A DNA stretch of 64,000 nucleotides from Sideroxydans sp. GTDB lineage: Bacteria; Pseudomonadota; Gammaproteobacteria; Burkholderiales; Gallionellaceae. Each line of letters starts with the position of its first letter. The first letter of the stretch is position 1. Under the pieces are notes generated by a model. That model searched no databases. It was not told the DNA's origin and worked only from the letters and a program-made list of their open reading frames with translations. A program made the position numbers and the translations under genes. The stretch lies in the NCBI GenBank assembly GCA_016124455.1, contig WGNQ01000002.1, positions 101,963 through 165,962 on the forward strand, given 5' to 3'. Below, piece after piece: positions 27,602 to 36,819 of this stretch.

Positions 27602-29212
27602 ATGCTGCGACTCACCGAAATCAAGCTCCCGCTCACCCATTCCGAAGACGATCTGAAGGCTGCCATCCTGCAGCGGCTCGGCATCGCCGCCGACAGGCTC
27701 GTCGGCTACACCATTTTCCGGCGCGGCCATGACGCACGAAAGCCTTCCGCCATCCGGTTCATCTACACGCTGGATGTGGAAATCAGGAACGAAGCCGCCT
27801 TGCTGCAGCGGCTGCATCCGCACCAACACGTCTCGATCACGCCCGACATGGCCTACCGTTTCGTCGCGCAGGCGCCACACGAGCTGGACGAGCGCCCTCT
27901 GGTGATCGGCACCGGCCCCTGCGGCATCTTCGCCGGACTGCTGCTCGCGCAGATGGGTTTCAGGCCGATCATCCTCGAGCGTGGCAAGGCCGTTCGCGAA
28001 CGCACCAAGGACACCTGGGGACTGTGGCGCCAGGGCAAACTGGACCCCGAATCCAACGTACAGTTCGGCGAGGGCGGCGCCGGCACTTTCTCCGACGGCA
28101 AGCTGCACAGCGGCATCAAGGACCCGAAATTCTACGGACGCAAGGTGCTCACCGAGTTCGTCCGGGCCGGCGCGCCGGAAGAAATCCTCTACGTCAGCAA
28201 GCCGCACATCGGCACCTTCCGCCTGGTCGGCATGGTTGAACAGATGCGCCACAGCATCGAGGCGCTCGGCGGCGAAATCCGCTTCCGGAGCAAGGTGGAC
28301 GAAATCGAGATCGGGAACGGGCAGGTACAAGGTGTGGTGCTGGCCGGTGGCGAGCGCATCGCCAGCCGCCATATCGTGCTGGCCGTCGGCCACAGTGCAC
28401 GCGACACCTTCGAGATGCTGCACCGGCGCGGCGTGTACATGGAGGCAAAGCCGTTTTCCATTGGCTTCCGCATTGAACATCCGCAAAGCCTGATCGACCG
28501 CGCGAGGCTGGGCCCGAATGCAGGCAATCCGGCGCTGGGTGCGGCCGACTACAAGCTGGTGCACCATGCCAGCAACGGGCGCGCGGTGTACAGCTTCTGC
28601 ATGTGTCCCGGCGGCACGGTGGTGGCGGCCACTTCCGAGGCCGGCCGCGTGGTGACCAACGGCATGAGCCAGTATTCGCGCAACGAACGCAACGCCAACA
28701 GCGGTATCGTGGTCAGCATCACGCCGGCGGACTATCCGGGCGACGTGCTGGCGGGTGTCGCATTCCAGCGCCAGTGGGAGGAGCGTGCGTTCGAGCTGGG
28801 CGGCAGGAATTATTGCGCGCCGGGACAGCTGGTCGGCGATTTCCTCGCCGGCCGCCCCTCAACCAGGCTCGGTGAGGTGCAGCCTTCCTACACGCCGGGC
28901 GTGACCCCGACCGACCTGTCGACCGCCCTGCCCGACTATGCCATCGCCGCGATCCGCGAGGCGTTGCCCGCGTTCGACCGGCAGATCAAGGGCTTTGCCA
29001 TGAACGATGCCGTGCTCACCGGCGTGGAGACGCGCACCTCGTCACCGGTACGCATCAGGCGCGGCGACAATTTCCAGAGTATCAACATCCGGGGACTGTA
29101 CCCGGCCGGCGAAGGCGCGGGCTACGCAGGCGGCATCCTGTCGGCTGCGGTGGACGGCATCGAAGTCGCCGAAGCGGTGGCGCTGGATATGCTGGAAAAC
29201 GGCGGCGCGTAA
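27602..29212 (+). CDS. FAD-dependent oxidoreductase (COG2509-type)
   Basis: A 536-residue flavoprotein. Residues 1-95 are an N-terminal basic domain, then VIGTGPCGIFAGLLLAQMG (about 100-118) is the dinucleotide fold. FGEGGAGTFSDGKLHSG is strongly conserved in this family of uncharacterised dehydrogenases, and a C-terminal YPAGEGAGYAGGI closes the FAD site. The reaction is unknown. The ATG at 27602 is preceded by a G+C-poor leader of about 180 bases shared with the divergent KamA gene. The stop is five bases from the convergent hslO stop. Confidence 0.9.
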   Translation: MLRLTEIKLPLTHSEDDLKAAILQRLGIAADRLVGYTIFRRGHDARKPSAIRFIYTLDVEIRNEAALLQRLHPHQHVSITPDMAYRFVAQAPHELDERPLVIGTGPCGIFAGLLLAQMGFRPIILERGKAVRERTKDTWGLWRQGKLDPESNVQFGEGGAGTFSDGKLHSGIKDPKFYGRKVLTEFVRAGAPEEILYVSKPHIGTFRLVGMVEQMRHSIEALGGEIRFRSKVDEIEIGNGQVQGVVLAGGERIASRHIVLAVGHSARDTFEMLHRRGVYMEAKPFSIGFRIEHPQSLIDRARLGPNAGNPALGAADYKLVHHASNGRAVYSFCMCPGGTVVAATSEAGRVVTNGMSQYSRNERNANSGIVVSITPADYPGDVLAGVAFQRQWEERAFELGGRNYCAPGQLVGDFLAGRPSTRLGEVQPSYTPGVTPTDLSTALPDYAIAAIREALPAFDRQIKGFAMNDAVLTGVETRTSSPVRIRRGDNFQSINIRGLYPAGEGAGYAGGILSAAVDGIEVAEAVALDMLENGGA

Positions 29213-29216
29213 GCGG

Positions 29217-30095
29217 CTAGTGCCGTGTGGCGCTGCCCGTGGCGGGGATCGTTTCAGCAAACAGCTGCGCCGCATCCACGCTATCGAACTCATAACGCTC
29301 GTTGCAGAACTCGCAGTGGATTTCGATGGTACCGCGTTCGCTCAGGATGCTGTCCACTTCCTCGCGCCCCAGCATTTTCAGCATGCTGCCCACACTCTGG
29401 CGCGAACAGGTGCAGTGGAATGCTACCGGCTGTGCGTCGAACAGTCGCAAGTCCTCTTCGTGGTACAGGCGGTGAATGACCTGCTGCGCCGGCAACTCAA
29501 GCAGCTCTTCACGCTTGAGCGTATCGGCCAGTTGCATCGCACGCGGCCATGCGTCCAGATCAGGTTCCAGTTGTTCCGGCAGTTTCTGCAACAGCATGCC
29601 CGCCGCACGCTGGCCGTCGGCCGCCAGCCACAAGCGCGTATCGAGCTGCTCCGAGCGTGCCATGTAATTCTGCAGCATCTCGGCCACGCTGCTGCCCGCC
29701 AGTTCGACGATACCCTGATAGCTTTGCTTGCCGTCCTTGGGGTCGAGAGTAATGACAAAGCGCCCGTCACCGACCAACTGTGCCAGCGTGCCCGGCTCCA
29801 GTTCGCCTGACCATTTGGCCGTGGCACGTACCTGCAGGTCGCCGGAACATTCCACAACCAGCAGCTTGAGTGGGCCGCTGCCGTGTATCTGCAGCACCAG
29901 GGCGCCCTGCAGCTTGAGTGTGGCGGCCAGCAGCACCGCGGCGGCGGCCAGTTCGCCGAGCAGATCACGCAGCGGCAGCGGGTAGTCGTGCTTGTCCAGG
30001 ATGGCGCGCCAGGCGGTATCCAGATGCACCAGCTCACCGCGGATCGGCGCATGTTCAAACAGAAAACGTTGCAGGGTATCGGTAGGGTTTTTCAT
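29217..30095 (-). CDS. hslO: Redox-regulated chaperone Hsp33
   Basis: A 292-residue protein of normal length. The C-terminal zinc-switch cysteines are C228 and C230 (CTC) and C261 and C264 (CEFC). On oxidation these release zinc and activate the holdase that protects unfolding proteins. The start ATG at 30095 (MKNPTDTLQRF) is preferred over an in-frame upstream codon. It is divergent from greB, 81 bases away. Confidence 0.97.
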   Translation of the reverse strand: MKNPTDTLQRFLFEHAPIRGELVHLDTAWRAILDKHDYPLPLRDLLGELAAAAVLLAATLKLQGALVLQIHGSGPLKLLVVECSGDLQVRATAKWSGELEPGTLAQLVGDGRFVITLDPKDGKQSYQGIVELAGSSVAEMLQNYMARSEQLDTRLWLAADGQRAAGMLLQKLPEQLEPDLDAWPRAMQLADTLKREELLELPAQQVIHRLYHEEDLRLFDAQPVAFHCTCSRQSVGSMLKMLGREEVDSILSERGTIEIHCEFCNERYEFDSVDAAQLFAETIPATGSATRH

Positions 30096-30140
30096 GGCGC
30101 GCGATAATAGCATGGCGGCAAACTATCCTGCCGGAACGCT

Positions 30141-30146
30141 TATAAT
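30141..30146 (+). promoter_or_regulatory. Probable greB promoter -10
   Basis: A perfect TATAAT lies 30 bases before the greB start in the gap shared with hslO. The -35 region at 17-base spacing (30118-30123) is poor, so the assignment depends on the -10 alone. Confidence 0.45.
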
Positions 30147-30176
30147 GCGCACATTCAACCAGCCGCACACCCCACC

Positions 30177-30755
30177 ATGAGCAAGGCCTTCACCAGGGAA
30201 TCCGACAACGACGACGATGACGATATGCCCGGTGGCGTACCGCAGCTGCCGCCCGGCCTGAAGAATTACATCACGCCCGCAGGCCACCGGCGCCTCAAGG
30301 ACGAGCTCGACTACCTGTGGAAAGAGGAACGTCCGGCGCTGGTGCAGACCATCGCCTGGGCTGCCTCCAATGGCGACCGCTCGGAGAACGGCGACTACAT
30401 CTACGGCAAGAAGCGCCTGCGCGAAATCGACCGACGCATCCGCTTCCTGGCCAAACGCCTGGAAAACGCCGAGGTGGTCGACCCGGCACAACGCGGCGAG
30501 TGCGAACAGGTGTTCTTCGGCGCAACGGTAACCGTGTGCGGACAGGACGGCACCGAACGCACCTACAGCATCGTCGGCGTGGACGAGGCCGATGCCGGCC
30601 GCAGCCTGATCAGCTGGGTATCGCCGCTCGCGCGTGCATTGCTCAAGGCACGCGAAGCAGATGTGGTAAAAGTGCAACTTCCTGACGGCGTGGAAGAACT
30701 GGAAATCGTCGAAATCAGCTACTGCAGTATTTCCCTGGATCAGGAAACCACTTAG
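30177..30755 (+). CDS. greB: Transcription elongation factor GreB
   Basis: A 192-residue protein with the Gre coiled coil tipped by GDRSENGDY, whose acidic residues stimulate RNA polymerase transcript cleavage, and a C-terminal FKBP-like domain (about 115-190). An acidic N-terminal extension (DNDDDDD at about 10-16) is unusual but does not disturb the fold. It rescues backtracked RNA polymerase. ATG at 30177. Confidence 0.96.
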   Translation: MSKAFTRESDNDDDDDMPGGVPQLPPGLKNYITPAGHRRLKDELDYLWKEERPALVQTIAWAASNGDRSENGDYIYGKKRLREIDRRIRFLAKRLENAEVVDPAQRGECEQVFFGATVTVCGQDGTERTYSIVGVDEADAGRSLISWVSPLARALLKAREADVVKVQLPDGVEELEIVEISYCSISLDQETT

Positions 30756-30759
30756 CAAC

Positions 30760-30780
30760 CACGGGCAATACAGCCCGGTG
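30760..30780 (+). terminator. Weak hairpin after greB
   Basis: CACGGGC and GCCCGGTG form a 7-bp stem with one bulged G and an AATACA loop, five bases past the greB stop. No T-run follows. Confidence 0.3.
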
Positions 30781-30931
30781 CCGGATATGCCCTGCCCGTT
30801 CCGCCCCTGGCTACCCGTCCCGCCTGAAAATACCTATGCATTTTGGCATATTGCGAACCGGCGCATTTGCTGCTAGCTTGAACAATCAGATAGCGACTAC
30901 CCCGTTTCATCCCGCCTTCAGGAGGGTCATG

Positions 30932-31021
30932 ATGGTTAAGCATTTGAAATTCGCCGGCAGCAATCGCACCGGTATCGAGCAATTCACCCGGGCGGTAAAA
31001 TACCGTGCTTCTTCCTGCTGA
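30932..31021 (+). CDS. Possible 29-residue upstream peptide
   Basis: A short frame with a near-ideal ribosome site: AGGAGG at 30920-30925, six bases before the second of two adjacent ATGs (30932). The peptide is basic (VKHLKFAGSNRTG...) and ends in C before TGA. It finishes 16 bases before the next ATG, so it could be a leader peptide for the HD-GYP gene. There is no family match I recognise; it may be spurious. Confidence 0.35.
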   Translation: MVKHLKFAGSNRTGIEQFTRAVKYRASSC

Positions 31022-31037
31022 CAGCAGTCCCATAGCC

Positions 31038-32993
31038 ATGGATATGGCGAATACCACGGCTGACCTGCATATCCTGATACTGGAGAACCCCTCCTCCGAT
31101 GCGGCAATCATGGAGCAGGTGCTCAGCAAGGCCGGCATGGCCTTCGTTGCCAAACGTGTCAATACACGGGCCGCCTTCATCGAGGAACTCGAGGACTTCC
31201 AGCCGGACATCATTCTTGCCGACAGCAGGCTGGCCGGCTTCGACGGCACAGAGATATTGCGTTTCGTCCGCCGCGACCATCCTGAAATACCGGTCATCAT
31301 GGTGACCGAGGCGCTTACCGACCTCGAAGCGATCAACCTGATCCAGGCTGGCGCCAAAGACTATATCCCGAAAGACCGGCTGGCACAGCTGCCCGCCGCG
31401 GTACAGCGGGCACTGACCAGAGAGCGTGGCATCCGTGCCCGGAAGTCGGCCGAGAAGGCACAGCACGAGTTGCTGGAAAAACTCAGATTCTTTCGCGCGC
31501 TGATCGACAACTCCAGCGACGCCATCGAAGTGATAGACCCTTCCAGTCTGCGCTTTCTCGATGTCAATGACACAGCATGCCTCGATCTCGGCTACAGCCG
31601 CGAAGAATTATTGTCCATGAGCATCCCCGACATTGATCCGGCCATCAAGGCGGGCTCCCCGAAGCTGGCAATGGTCAAGGCAGAGATACTGAAATCGGGG
31701 AAAGCCAGCTTCGAAAGCACGCACCAGCGCAAAGACGGCTCTGAATTCCCGGTGGAAATCAATGCCAGGCAGATCGAGCTCGACCAGCCCTATGGACTGA
31801 ATATCGTACGCGACATCACTCAACGCAAGAAAACCGAAGCCGAGTTGCTGCGGCTCAACCGGGTACACAGAACCCTGAGCGAAGGCAACCGCACCATGCT
31901 GCACGCCCGCTCAGAACAGGAGCTGATGGAGAATATCTGCAACGTGATTACGACCAGCGGCGGCTATGCGCTCGCCTGGATCGGCCTGGCACAGCATGAC
32001 GAAAGCAAAAGTATCGACGCGGCGGCGATTGCCGGCACCGGCAAGGACTACGTCGAATCGCTGCGCCTGACCTGGGACGACCGCCCGAATGGGCGCGGAC
32101 CGGCCGGCACCGCGGTACGCACCGGCCAGACGCAGATCTCCCATGACATCCAGAATGATCCCTGCATGATCCCGTGGAAAGAGAAAGCAGCGCAGTACGG
32201 CTATGTGTCCAGTATTGCCCTGCCGCTGATAGAAAACGAAATGACCATCGGTGTATTGGTCATTTATTCCAGCGAGCCGGAAGCTTTCAGCACCGGGGAA
32301 GTCTCGCTGCTGGAAAACGTAGCAAACGACCTGGCTTTTGGCATCGTGGCATTGCACATGCGCAACGAGCGCGACCATGCGATTCAGGAACGCCAGCAAC
32401 ACGCCGAACAGCTGCGCGCCAGCCTGGAAGATACATTGCAGGCTATCGCCGCCACGATGGAAACGCGCGACCCTTACACAGCCGGACACCAGCACCGGGT
32501 AGCGCACCTGGCCCTCGCCATCGCCCATGAACTGGGGCTGCCGGAAGAACAGATACACGGCATCCAGCTGGCCGCCATCGTGCACGACATCGGAAAGATC
32601 CGCATCCCGGCCGAGATACTGAGCAAGCCCGGAAAACTGACCAATATCGAGTACAGACTGATCAGGGTCCATCCACAGGCCGGATACGACATCCTGAAAG
32701 GCATTAAATTCCCGTGGCCGATTGCACAAGCAGTGCTGCAGCACCATGAACGAATGGACGGGTCCGGCTACCCGCAGGGACTCAAAGGCGAAAAAATCCT
32801 GTTCGAGGCCAGAATCCTGGCAGTGGCCGATGTCATCGAATCCATGTCCTCACACCGCCCTTATCGGCCGGGGCTGGGCATAGAGGCCGCACTCGAGGAA
32901 ATCGAGCACCATCGAGGTATACGTTACGACCCGCAGGTGGTCGACAGCTGCCTCACCCTCTTCCGCGAACGAGGCTATCACCTGCCGGCCTGA
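31038..32993 (+). CDS. Receiver-PAS-GAF-HD-GYP cyclic di-GMP phosphodiesterase
   Basis: A 651-residue cytoplasmic protein. The receiver domain (about 8-125) has phospho-acceptor D62 in ADSRL and a KDYIPK lysine. A PAS domain follows (about 150-270), then a GAF (about 285-435) closely like that of the 2561 gene, and an HD-GYP domain (about 450-640) with H516-D517 in HDIGK and HHERMDGSGYP (GYP from residue 577). All metal and substrate residues expected are present, so it should hydrolyse cyclic di-GMP when phosphorylated by an unlinked kinase. Start: ATG 31038; a GTG at 31005 is an alternative. It is 42 bases upstream of the bacteriohemerythrin gene. Confidence 0.93.
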   Translation: MDMANTTADLHILILENPSSDAAIMEQVLSKAGMAFVAKRVNTRAAFIEELEDFQPDIILADSRLAGFDGTEILRFVRRDHPEIPVIMVTEALTDLEAINLIQAGAKDYIPKDRLAQLPAAVQRALTRERGIRARKSAEKAQHELLEKLRFFRALIDNSSDAIEVIDPSSLRFLDVNDTACLDLGYSREELLSMSIPDIDPAIKAGSPKLAMVKAEILKSGKASFESTHQRKDGSEFPVEINARQIELDQPYGLNIVRDITQRKKTEAELLRLNRVHRTLSEGNRTMLHARSEQELMENICNVITTSGGYALAWIGLAQHDESKSIDAAAIAGTGKDYVESLRLTWDDRPNGRGPAGTAVRTGQTQISHDIQNDPCMIPWKEKAAQYGYVSSIALPLIENEMTIGVLVIYSSEPEAFSTGEVSLLENVANDLAFGIVALHMRNERDHAIQERQQHAEQLRASLEDTLQAIAATMETRDPYTAGHQHRVAHLALAIAHELGLPEEQIHGIQLAAIVHDIGKIRIPAEILSKPGKLTNIEYRLIRVHPQAGYDILKGIKFPWPIAQAVLQHHERMDGSGYPQGLKGEKILFEARILAVADVIESMSSHRPYRPGLGIEAALEEIEHHRGIRYDPQVVDSCLTLFRERGYHLPA

Positions 32994-33035
32994 CGACCGC
33001 AGCGCAGGCTAACGAGACATTACCGGACAACAGCC

Positions 33036-33491
33036 ATGACCAGACAGATCAGAAGAATCGAGTGGAGCGATGACATGAGCGTAGGCATTCCGGATATCGA
33101 CGCAGATCACAAACGATTTATTTGCCTGATTAACGACTTTATTCGTGCCATTGTGGAACGGATGGGGTTGCTTGAAATTGGCATCCGGTTACAGCTGGTA
33201 CTGGAAGACGCTGAGCGACATTTTGCGCAGGAAGAAAAATTGTTCAAAAAATGGCAATACCCGCACGCATTGCGCCATGCAAACAAGCACCGCGAGGTAA
33301 TCAAGGCCGTGCACGACATCATGGAAGAAGCCAAGACCTATAATTTCGATTCGGAATGGAAGAATGCGGAACTGGCGATAAAGGATGTGCTGGTATCCCA
33401 CGTCATGGATGAAGACATGAAATACGCCGACTTTTTCCACAGGCACCCCGAAGTGTCCGGCAGAGTCCACAGGCACCGGAAAACCGCCTGA
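33036..33491 (+). CDS. Bacteriohemerythrin
   Basis: A 151-residue stand-alone hemerythrin with the full diiron ligand set: H25 (DADHKRF), H62 and E66 (HFAQEE), H81 and H85 (HANKH), H122 and D127 (HVMDED). It binds oxygen reversibly, for storage, delivery or sensing in the cytoplasm. The N-terminal IEWSDDMSVGIPDID is the standard start of the family. It lies directly downstream of the HD-GYP gene, so an oxygen-linked role in that signalling pathway is plausible. Confidence 0.95.
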   Translation: MTRQIRRIEWSDDMSVGIPDIDADHKRFICLINDFIRAIVERMGLLEIGIRLQLVLEDAERHFAQEEKLFKKWQYPHALRHANKHREVIKAVHDIMEEAKTYNFDSEWKNAELAIKDVLVSHVMDEDMKYADFFHRHPEVSGRVHRHRKTA

Positions 33492-33529
33492 GCCTGCCGT
33501 GCAGCTCCCCGCTTCCCCGCTACCGGAAG

Positions 33530-33742
33530 TCAGTCACGGAAAATGAACAATGCCGCACTCAATGCAACGCCAAGCAGATAAATCAGCCAGGTCTGGCTGA
33601 TCAGGTAGGTATATCCCATCAAGGTACCGCCGATGGCCATCGGCTTCCAGCTCATGGCTTTCTTGCCATAGACGAAAGCGGCAAAGCCGATGGTGCTGAA
33701 CAGGATAGAAGCAAATAAATTGGCGGTACTCGGCAATTCCAT
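33530..33742 (-). CDS. Small membrane protein, two to three helices
   Basis: A 70-residue hydrophobic protein (MELPSTANLF...). Two clear membrane segments, FASILFSTIGFAAF and LIYLLGVALSAALF, flank a KKAMSWKPM loop, with a weaker third between. No known family recognised. The ATG at 33742 has GAGGGAG seven bases upstream, strong support for translation. It is 12 bases after another small membrane-protein gene on the same strand, probably one transcript with it and the flavin reductase gene. Confidence 0.75.
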   Translation of the reverse strand: MELPSTANLFASILFSTIGFAAFVYGKKAMSWKPMAIGGTLMGYTYLISQTWLIYLLGVALSAALFIFRD

Positions 33743-33754
33743 CAAACCACTCCC

Positions 33755-34141
33755 TCAAACGCGCTGGCGCAAACGGTAAAACAGATAGGGAGCCAGCGCA
33801 ACCCATACCAGCAGCAACGGCCAGACACGTCCGCGCAGCAGATTGTAATTGGCCAGCAGTTCGTGCCACGGACGCCCGGCAACAAAATGGAAGAACAGGA
33901 ACTCGAACGTTACGGTCAGCACCATCCAGAACAGCCCGACAAGCAGCGCCTGCCGCGCGGAAATCGGCGGCCAGCAATGCACATAAACCCTAATCACCAG
34001 GCCAAGAAGAATGATCCCACTCAATGTCGAAAGCTGGTTCGCATGCAGCCCGGAAACATATTTTCCGTAAGTAAAATCACGCAGCGCACCGTTGGCAACG
34101 GCAACCAGCAGCATCACAAACCAGGCCAGCAGGTAACGCAT
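33755..34141 (-). CDS. Membrane protein of unknown function, four helices
   Basis: A 128-residue hydrophobic protein with four membrane segments: MRYLLAWFVMLLVAVA, LSGIILLGLVIRVY, LLVGLFWMVLTVTFEF and VWPLLLVWVALAPYLF. RDFTYGKYVSGLHANQLS lies between the first two. No family recognised. Its ATG overlaps the stop of the upstream flavin reductase-like gene (TGATG), so translation is coupled. Confidence 0.8.
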   Translation of the reverse strand: MRYLLAWFVMLLVAVANGALRDFTYGKYVSGLHANQLSTLSGIILLGLVIRVYVHCWPPISARQALLVGLFWMVLTVTFEFLFFHFVAGRPWHELLANYNLLRGRVWPLLLVWVALAPYLFYRLRQRV

Positions 34142-34677
34142 CACTTCATGCGCGAAGGCAGCTTGAGCACCTCACCCGCCACCCGGAAACTGCCCTTGCC
34201 CTGATGGTGGAGGGTACGCGGGTTCTTCTGCGCAGGATCATGCCAGGCCTTGACCACTTCCAGCACGAAGAAATTGTATTTATTCACCAAGCGCGTATCC
34301 GCCACCCGGCATTCGAGGCTGGCGTAACACTCGGCGATCAGCGGCGGTGCCACCTGCGAGGCAGGCAAGGGCGTAAGGCCGAACGCCTTGAACTTGTCGA
34401 GTCTGCGTCCCGAACTGTTGCCGACCTTCACTACCTTCTGCGCGATCTCGGCAGTCGGGATGTTCAACACGCATTCGCGGGTCTTGACCAGCGCATCGAA
34501 GCTGTAATTGCGCCCGCTCAGCACGCACCCCACCAGCGGCGGCTCGAACTCCATCATGGTGTGCCACGACATGGTCATCACGTTCGCACGCCCCTTGTGC
34601 GAAGTGGTCACCAGCACCACCGGCCCCGGTTCGAGCAGGCGGTACACGCGCGACAGGGGAAATGCCCGTATTTTCAT
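34141..34677 (-). CDS. Flavin reductase-like FMN-binding protein
   Basis: A 178-residue split-barrel flavoprotein. The early part, LEPGPVVLVTTSHKGRANVMTMSWHTMM, and CVLSGRNYSFDALVKT match the flavin reductase-like domain (FMN binding around TMSWH). The activity and partner are unknown. ATG at 34677. First gene of a three-gene unit with two small membrane proteins, which might hint at a membrane-associated redox role, but this is inference. Confidence 0.85.
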   Translation of the reverse strand: MKIRAFPLSRVYRLLEPGPVVLVTTSHKGRANVMTMSWHTMMEFEPPLVGCVLSGRNYSFDALVKTRECVLNIPTAEIAQKVVKVGNSSGRRLDKFKAFGLTPLPASQVAPPLIAECYASLECRVADTRLVNKYNFFVLEVVKAWHDPAQKNPRTLHHQGKGSFRVAGEVLKLPSRMK

Positions 34678-34817
34678 GGCTGCTGCTCCACTATGGAAAA
34701 ATGGCTGAAATCCCCCCAATTAACTGCTCATCCCCTTGTAACTCGCGTAAAATTATGTGCCTACTATAGCCCCGGCTCCGCTGTAAAACCATACACCTTT
34801 TTGCCTATATCTCCACC

Positions 34818-36746
34818 GTGTCTGTCGAAGTCGAACGTTTCTTTTCCGAACAAAGCCCGCTAGCTACTGAAGTTGCCTCGTTCCGTCCGCGCGCGCAGCA
34901 GCGCGACATGGCGATGGCGGTGGCCCAGGCGATACGCGACAACGCGATCCTGGTAGCCGAGGCCGGTACCGGCACCGGCAAGACCTTCGCCTACCTGGTC
35001 CCTGCCCTGCTCGCCGGCGGCAAGGTGATCGTTTCCACCGGTACCAAGAACCTGCAGGATCAGCTGTTCCAGAAAGACCTGCCGATGGTGCGCGATGCCT
35101 TGAAGGCGCCGGTATCGGTGGCTCTGCTCAAGGGGCGTTCGAACTACGTGTGCCACTACCACCTGGAGCGCACGCAGGCCGACGGCCGCTTCGCCACGCG
35201 CGAGGACGTGAAGCATCTGGGCAAGATCGTCAACTACGCGAAGATCACGCAGAATGGCGACAAGAGCGGGCTGGCCGACGTGCCGGAGAATTCGCCGGTG
35301 TGGATGCAGGTGACTTCGACGCGCGACAACTGCCTCGGCCAGGAATGCCCGCAGCACAAGGAATGCTTCGTGCTCAAGGCACGCAAGGAAGCGATGGAAG
35401 CCGACGTGGTGGTGGTCAACCACCACCTGTTCTTCGCCGACGTAATGCTGCGCGACGAGGGCGTGGCCGAGCTGCTGCCGGCGGTCAACACGGTGATCTT
35501 CGATGAGGCGCACCAATTGCCGGAGACCGCCAGCCTGTTTTTCGGCGAGAGCATTTCCACTTCGCAGCTGCTGGACCTGGCGCGCGATACGCGGCTGGAA
35601 GCGGCGACCTCGGCCAGGGATTTCTCCGTACTGCCCACTGCCACCGATGCGCTGGACAAGGCAGCGCGCGATTTCCGGCTGGTATTCAAGCGCGGCGAAG
35701 GCCGCATGCCGGCGCACGGCATCGACGAACTCAAGGAGTTCCCGTCCGCACTGGCCACGCTTACCGACAAGCTGGCAGGCCTCAACAGCCTGCTGGAGAA
35801 ACAGGCGGAACGCAGCGAGGGGCTGGAGAAATGCTGGCAGCGCAGCGCCGAACTGATGCAGAAAATCCGCCAGTGGACAAACGAGGAGCAAGCCGGTGCC
35901 GTACGCTGGCTGGAGGTGTTCCACCATTCGGTGCAGCTCAACACCACACCGCTGTCGATTGCGGAAATCTTCGCCAAGCAGATCAGCGGGCACCCCCGCG
36001 CGTGGATATTCACTTCCGCCACGCTCGCGGTGAAACAGAATTTTTCCCATTACCAGGCCGAAATGGGACTGCTCGAGGCCCGTACCGCGTGCTGGGACAG
36101 CCCGTTCAATTACCAGGAACAGGCATTGCTGTATGTACCGCAGCAAATGCCGGAACCGAACAGCCCCGGCTATACCGAAGCCGTCGTGCAGGCGGCCCTG
36201 CCGCTGATCGAGGCCAGCCAGGGGCGCGCCTTCCTGCTGTTCACCAGCCTGCGTGCGATGCAGCGTGCCCATGAAATCCTCACCGCCGAATTCGACCGCA
36301 AAGGCCTCAACTACCCGCTGATGCTGCAGGGCGAGGGTTCGCGCAACGAGTTGCTGTCGCGCTTCCGCGAACACGGCAACGCGGTGCTGCTCGGCAGCCA
36401 GTCGTTCTGGGAGGGCGTGGATGTGCGCGGCGAGGCGCTGTCGCTGGTGGTGATCGACAAGCTGCCGTTCGCGCCGCCCGACGACCCGGTGCTGGCGGCA
36501 CGCATCGCTGAGCTCAATAAACAGGGGCGCAACGCGTTCATGGAATACCAGTTGCCGCGTACCGTGATCAACCTCAAGCAGGGCGCGGGGCGGCTGATTC
36601 GCGACGAAACCGATCACGGCGTGCTGATGATTTGCGACCCGCGCCTCATCTCCAAGCATTACGGCAAGCGCATCTGGCAGAGCCTGCCGCCATTCCGCCG
36701 CACCCGCGACCAGGACGAGGCCGTGGGTTTCTTCGCTGCCAAATAG
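34818..36746 (+). CDS. ATP-dependent DNA helicase, DinG/YoaA type
   Basis: A 642-residue superfamily 2 helicase of the XPD-like group. Walker A is EAGTGTGKT (48-56), DEAH is at 229-232, and the four iron-sulfur cysteines are C112, C172, C177 and C183. The C-terminal helicase half has GAGRLIRDETDHG. It has no exonuclease domain, so it is closer to YoaA than to fused DinG forms. It unwinds 5'-to-3' and helps repair. The start is GTG at 34818. Confidence 0.93.
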   Translation: MSVEVERFFSEQSPLATEVASFRPRAQQRDMAMAVAQAIRDNAILVAEAGTGTGKTFAYLVPALLAGGKVIVSTGTKNLQDQLFQKDLPMVRDALKAPVSVALLKGRSNYVCHYHLERTQADGRFATREDVKHLGKIVNYAKITQNGDKSGLADVPENSPVWMQVTSTRDNCLGQECPQHKECFVLKARKEAMEADVVVVNHHLFFADVMLRDEGVAELLPAVNTVIFDEAHQLPETASLFFGESISTSQLLDLARDTRLEAATSARDFSVLPTATDALDKAARDFRLVFKRGEGRMPAHGIDELKEFPSALATLTDKLAGLNSLLEKQAERSEGLEKCWQRSAELMQKIRQWTNEEQAGAVRWLEVFHHSVQLNTTPLSIAEIFAKQISGHPRAWIFTSATLAVKQNFSHYQAEMGLLEARTACWDSPFNYQEQALLYVPQQMPEPNSPGYTEAVVQAALPLIEASQGRAFLLFTSLRAMQRAHEILTAEFDRKGLNYPLMLQGEGSRNELLSRFREHGNAVLLGSQSFWEGVDVRGEALSLVVIDKLPFAPPDDPVLAARIAELNKQGRNAFMEYQLPRTVINLKQGAGRLIRDETDHGVLMICDPRLISKHYGKRIWQSLPPFRRTRDQDEAVGFFAAK

Positions 36747-36819
36747 CCAAGCAGGGTGGATTCGGTTAAATTACCCCCTGATATTTGAACGATTAGCGGT
36801 ACTGGCAATCTGAAACAAC

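Noticed and set aside
34860..36659. A 599-codon minus-strand frame opposite the DinG-like helicase
   Set aside because: Helicase motifs and iron-sulfur cysteines on the plus strand identify the real gene.
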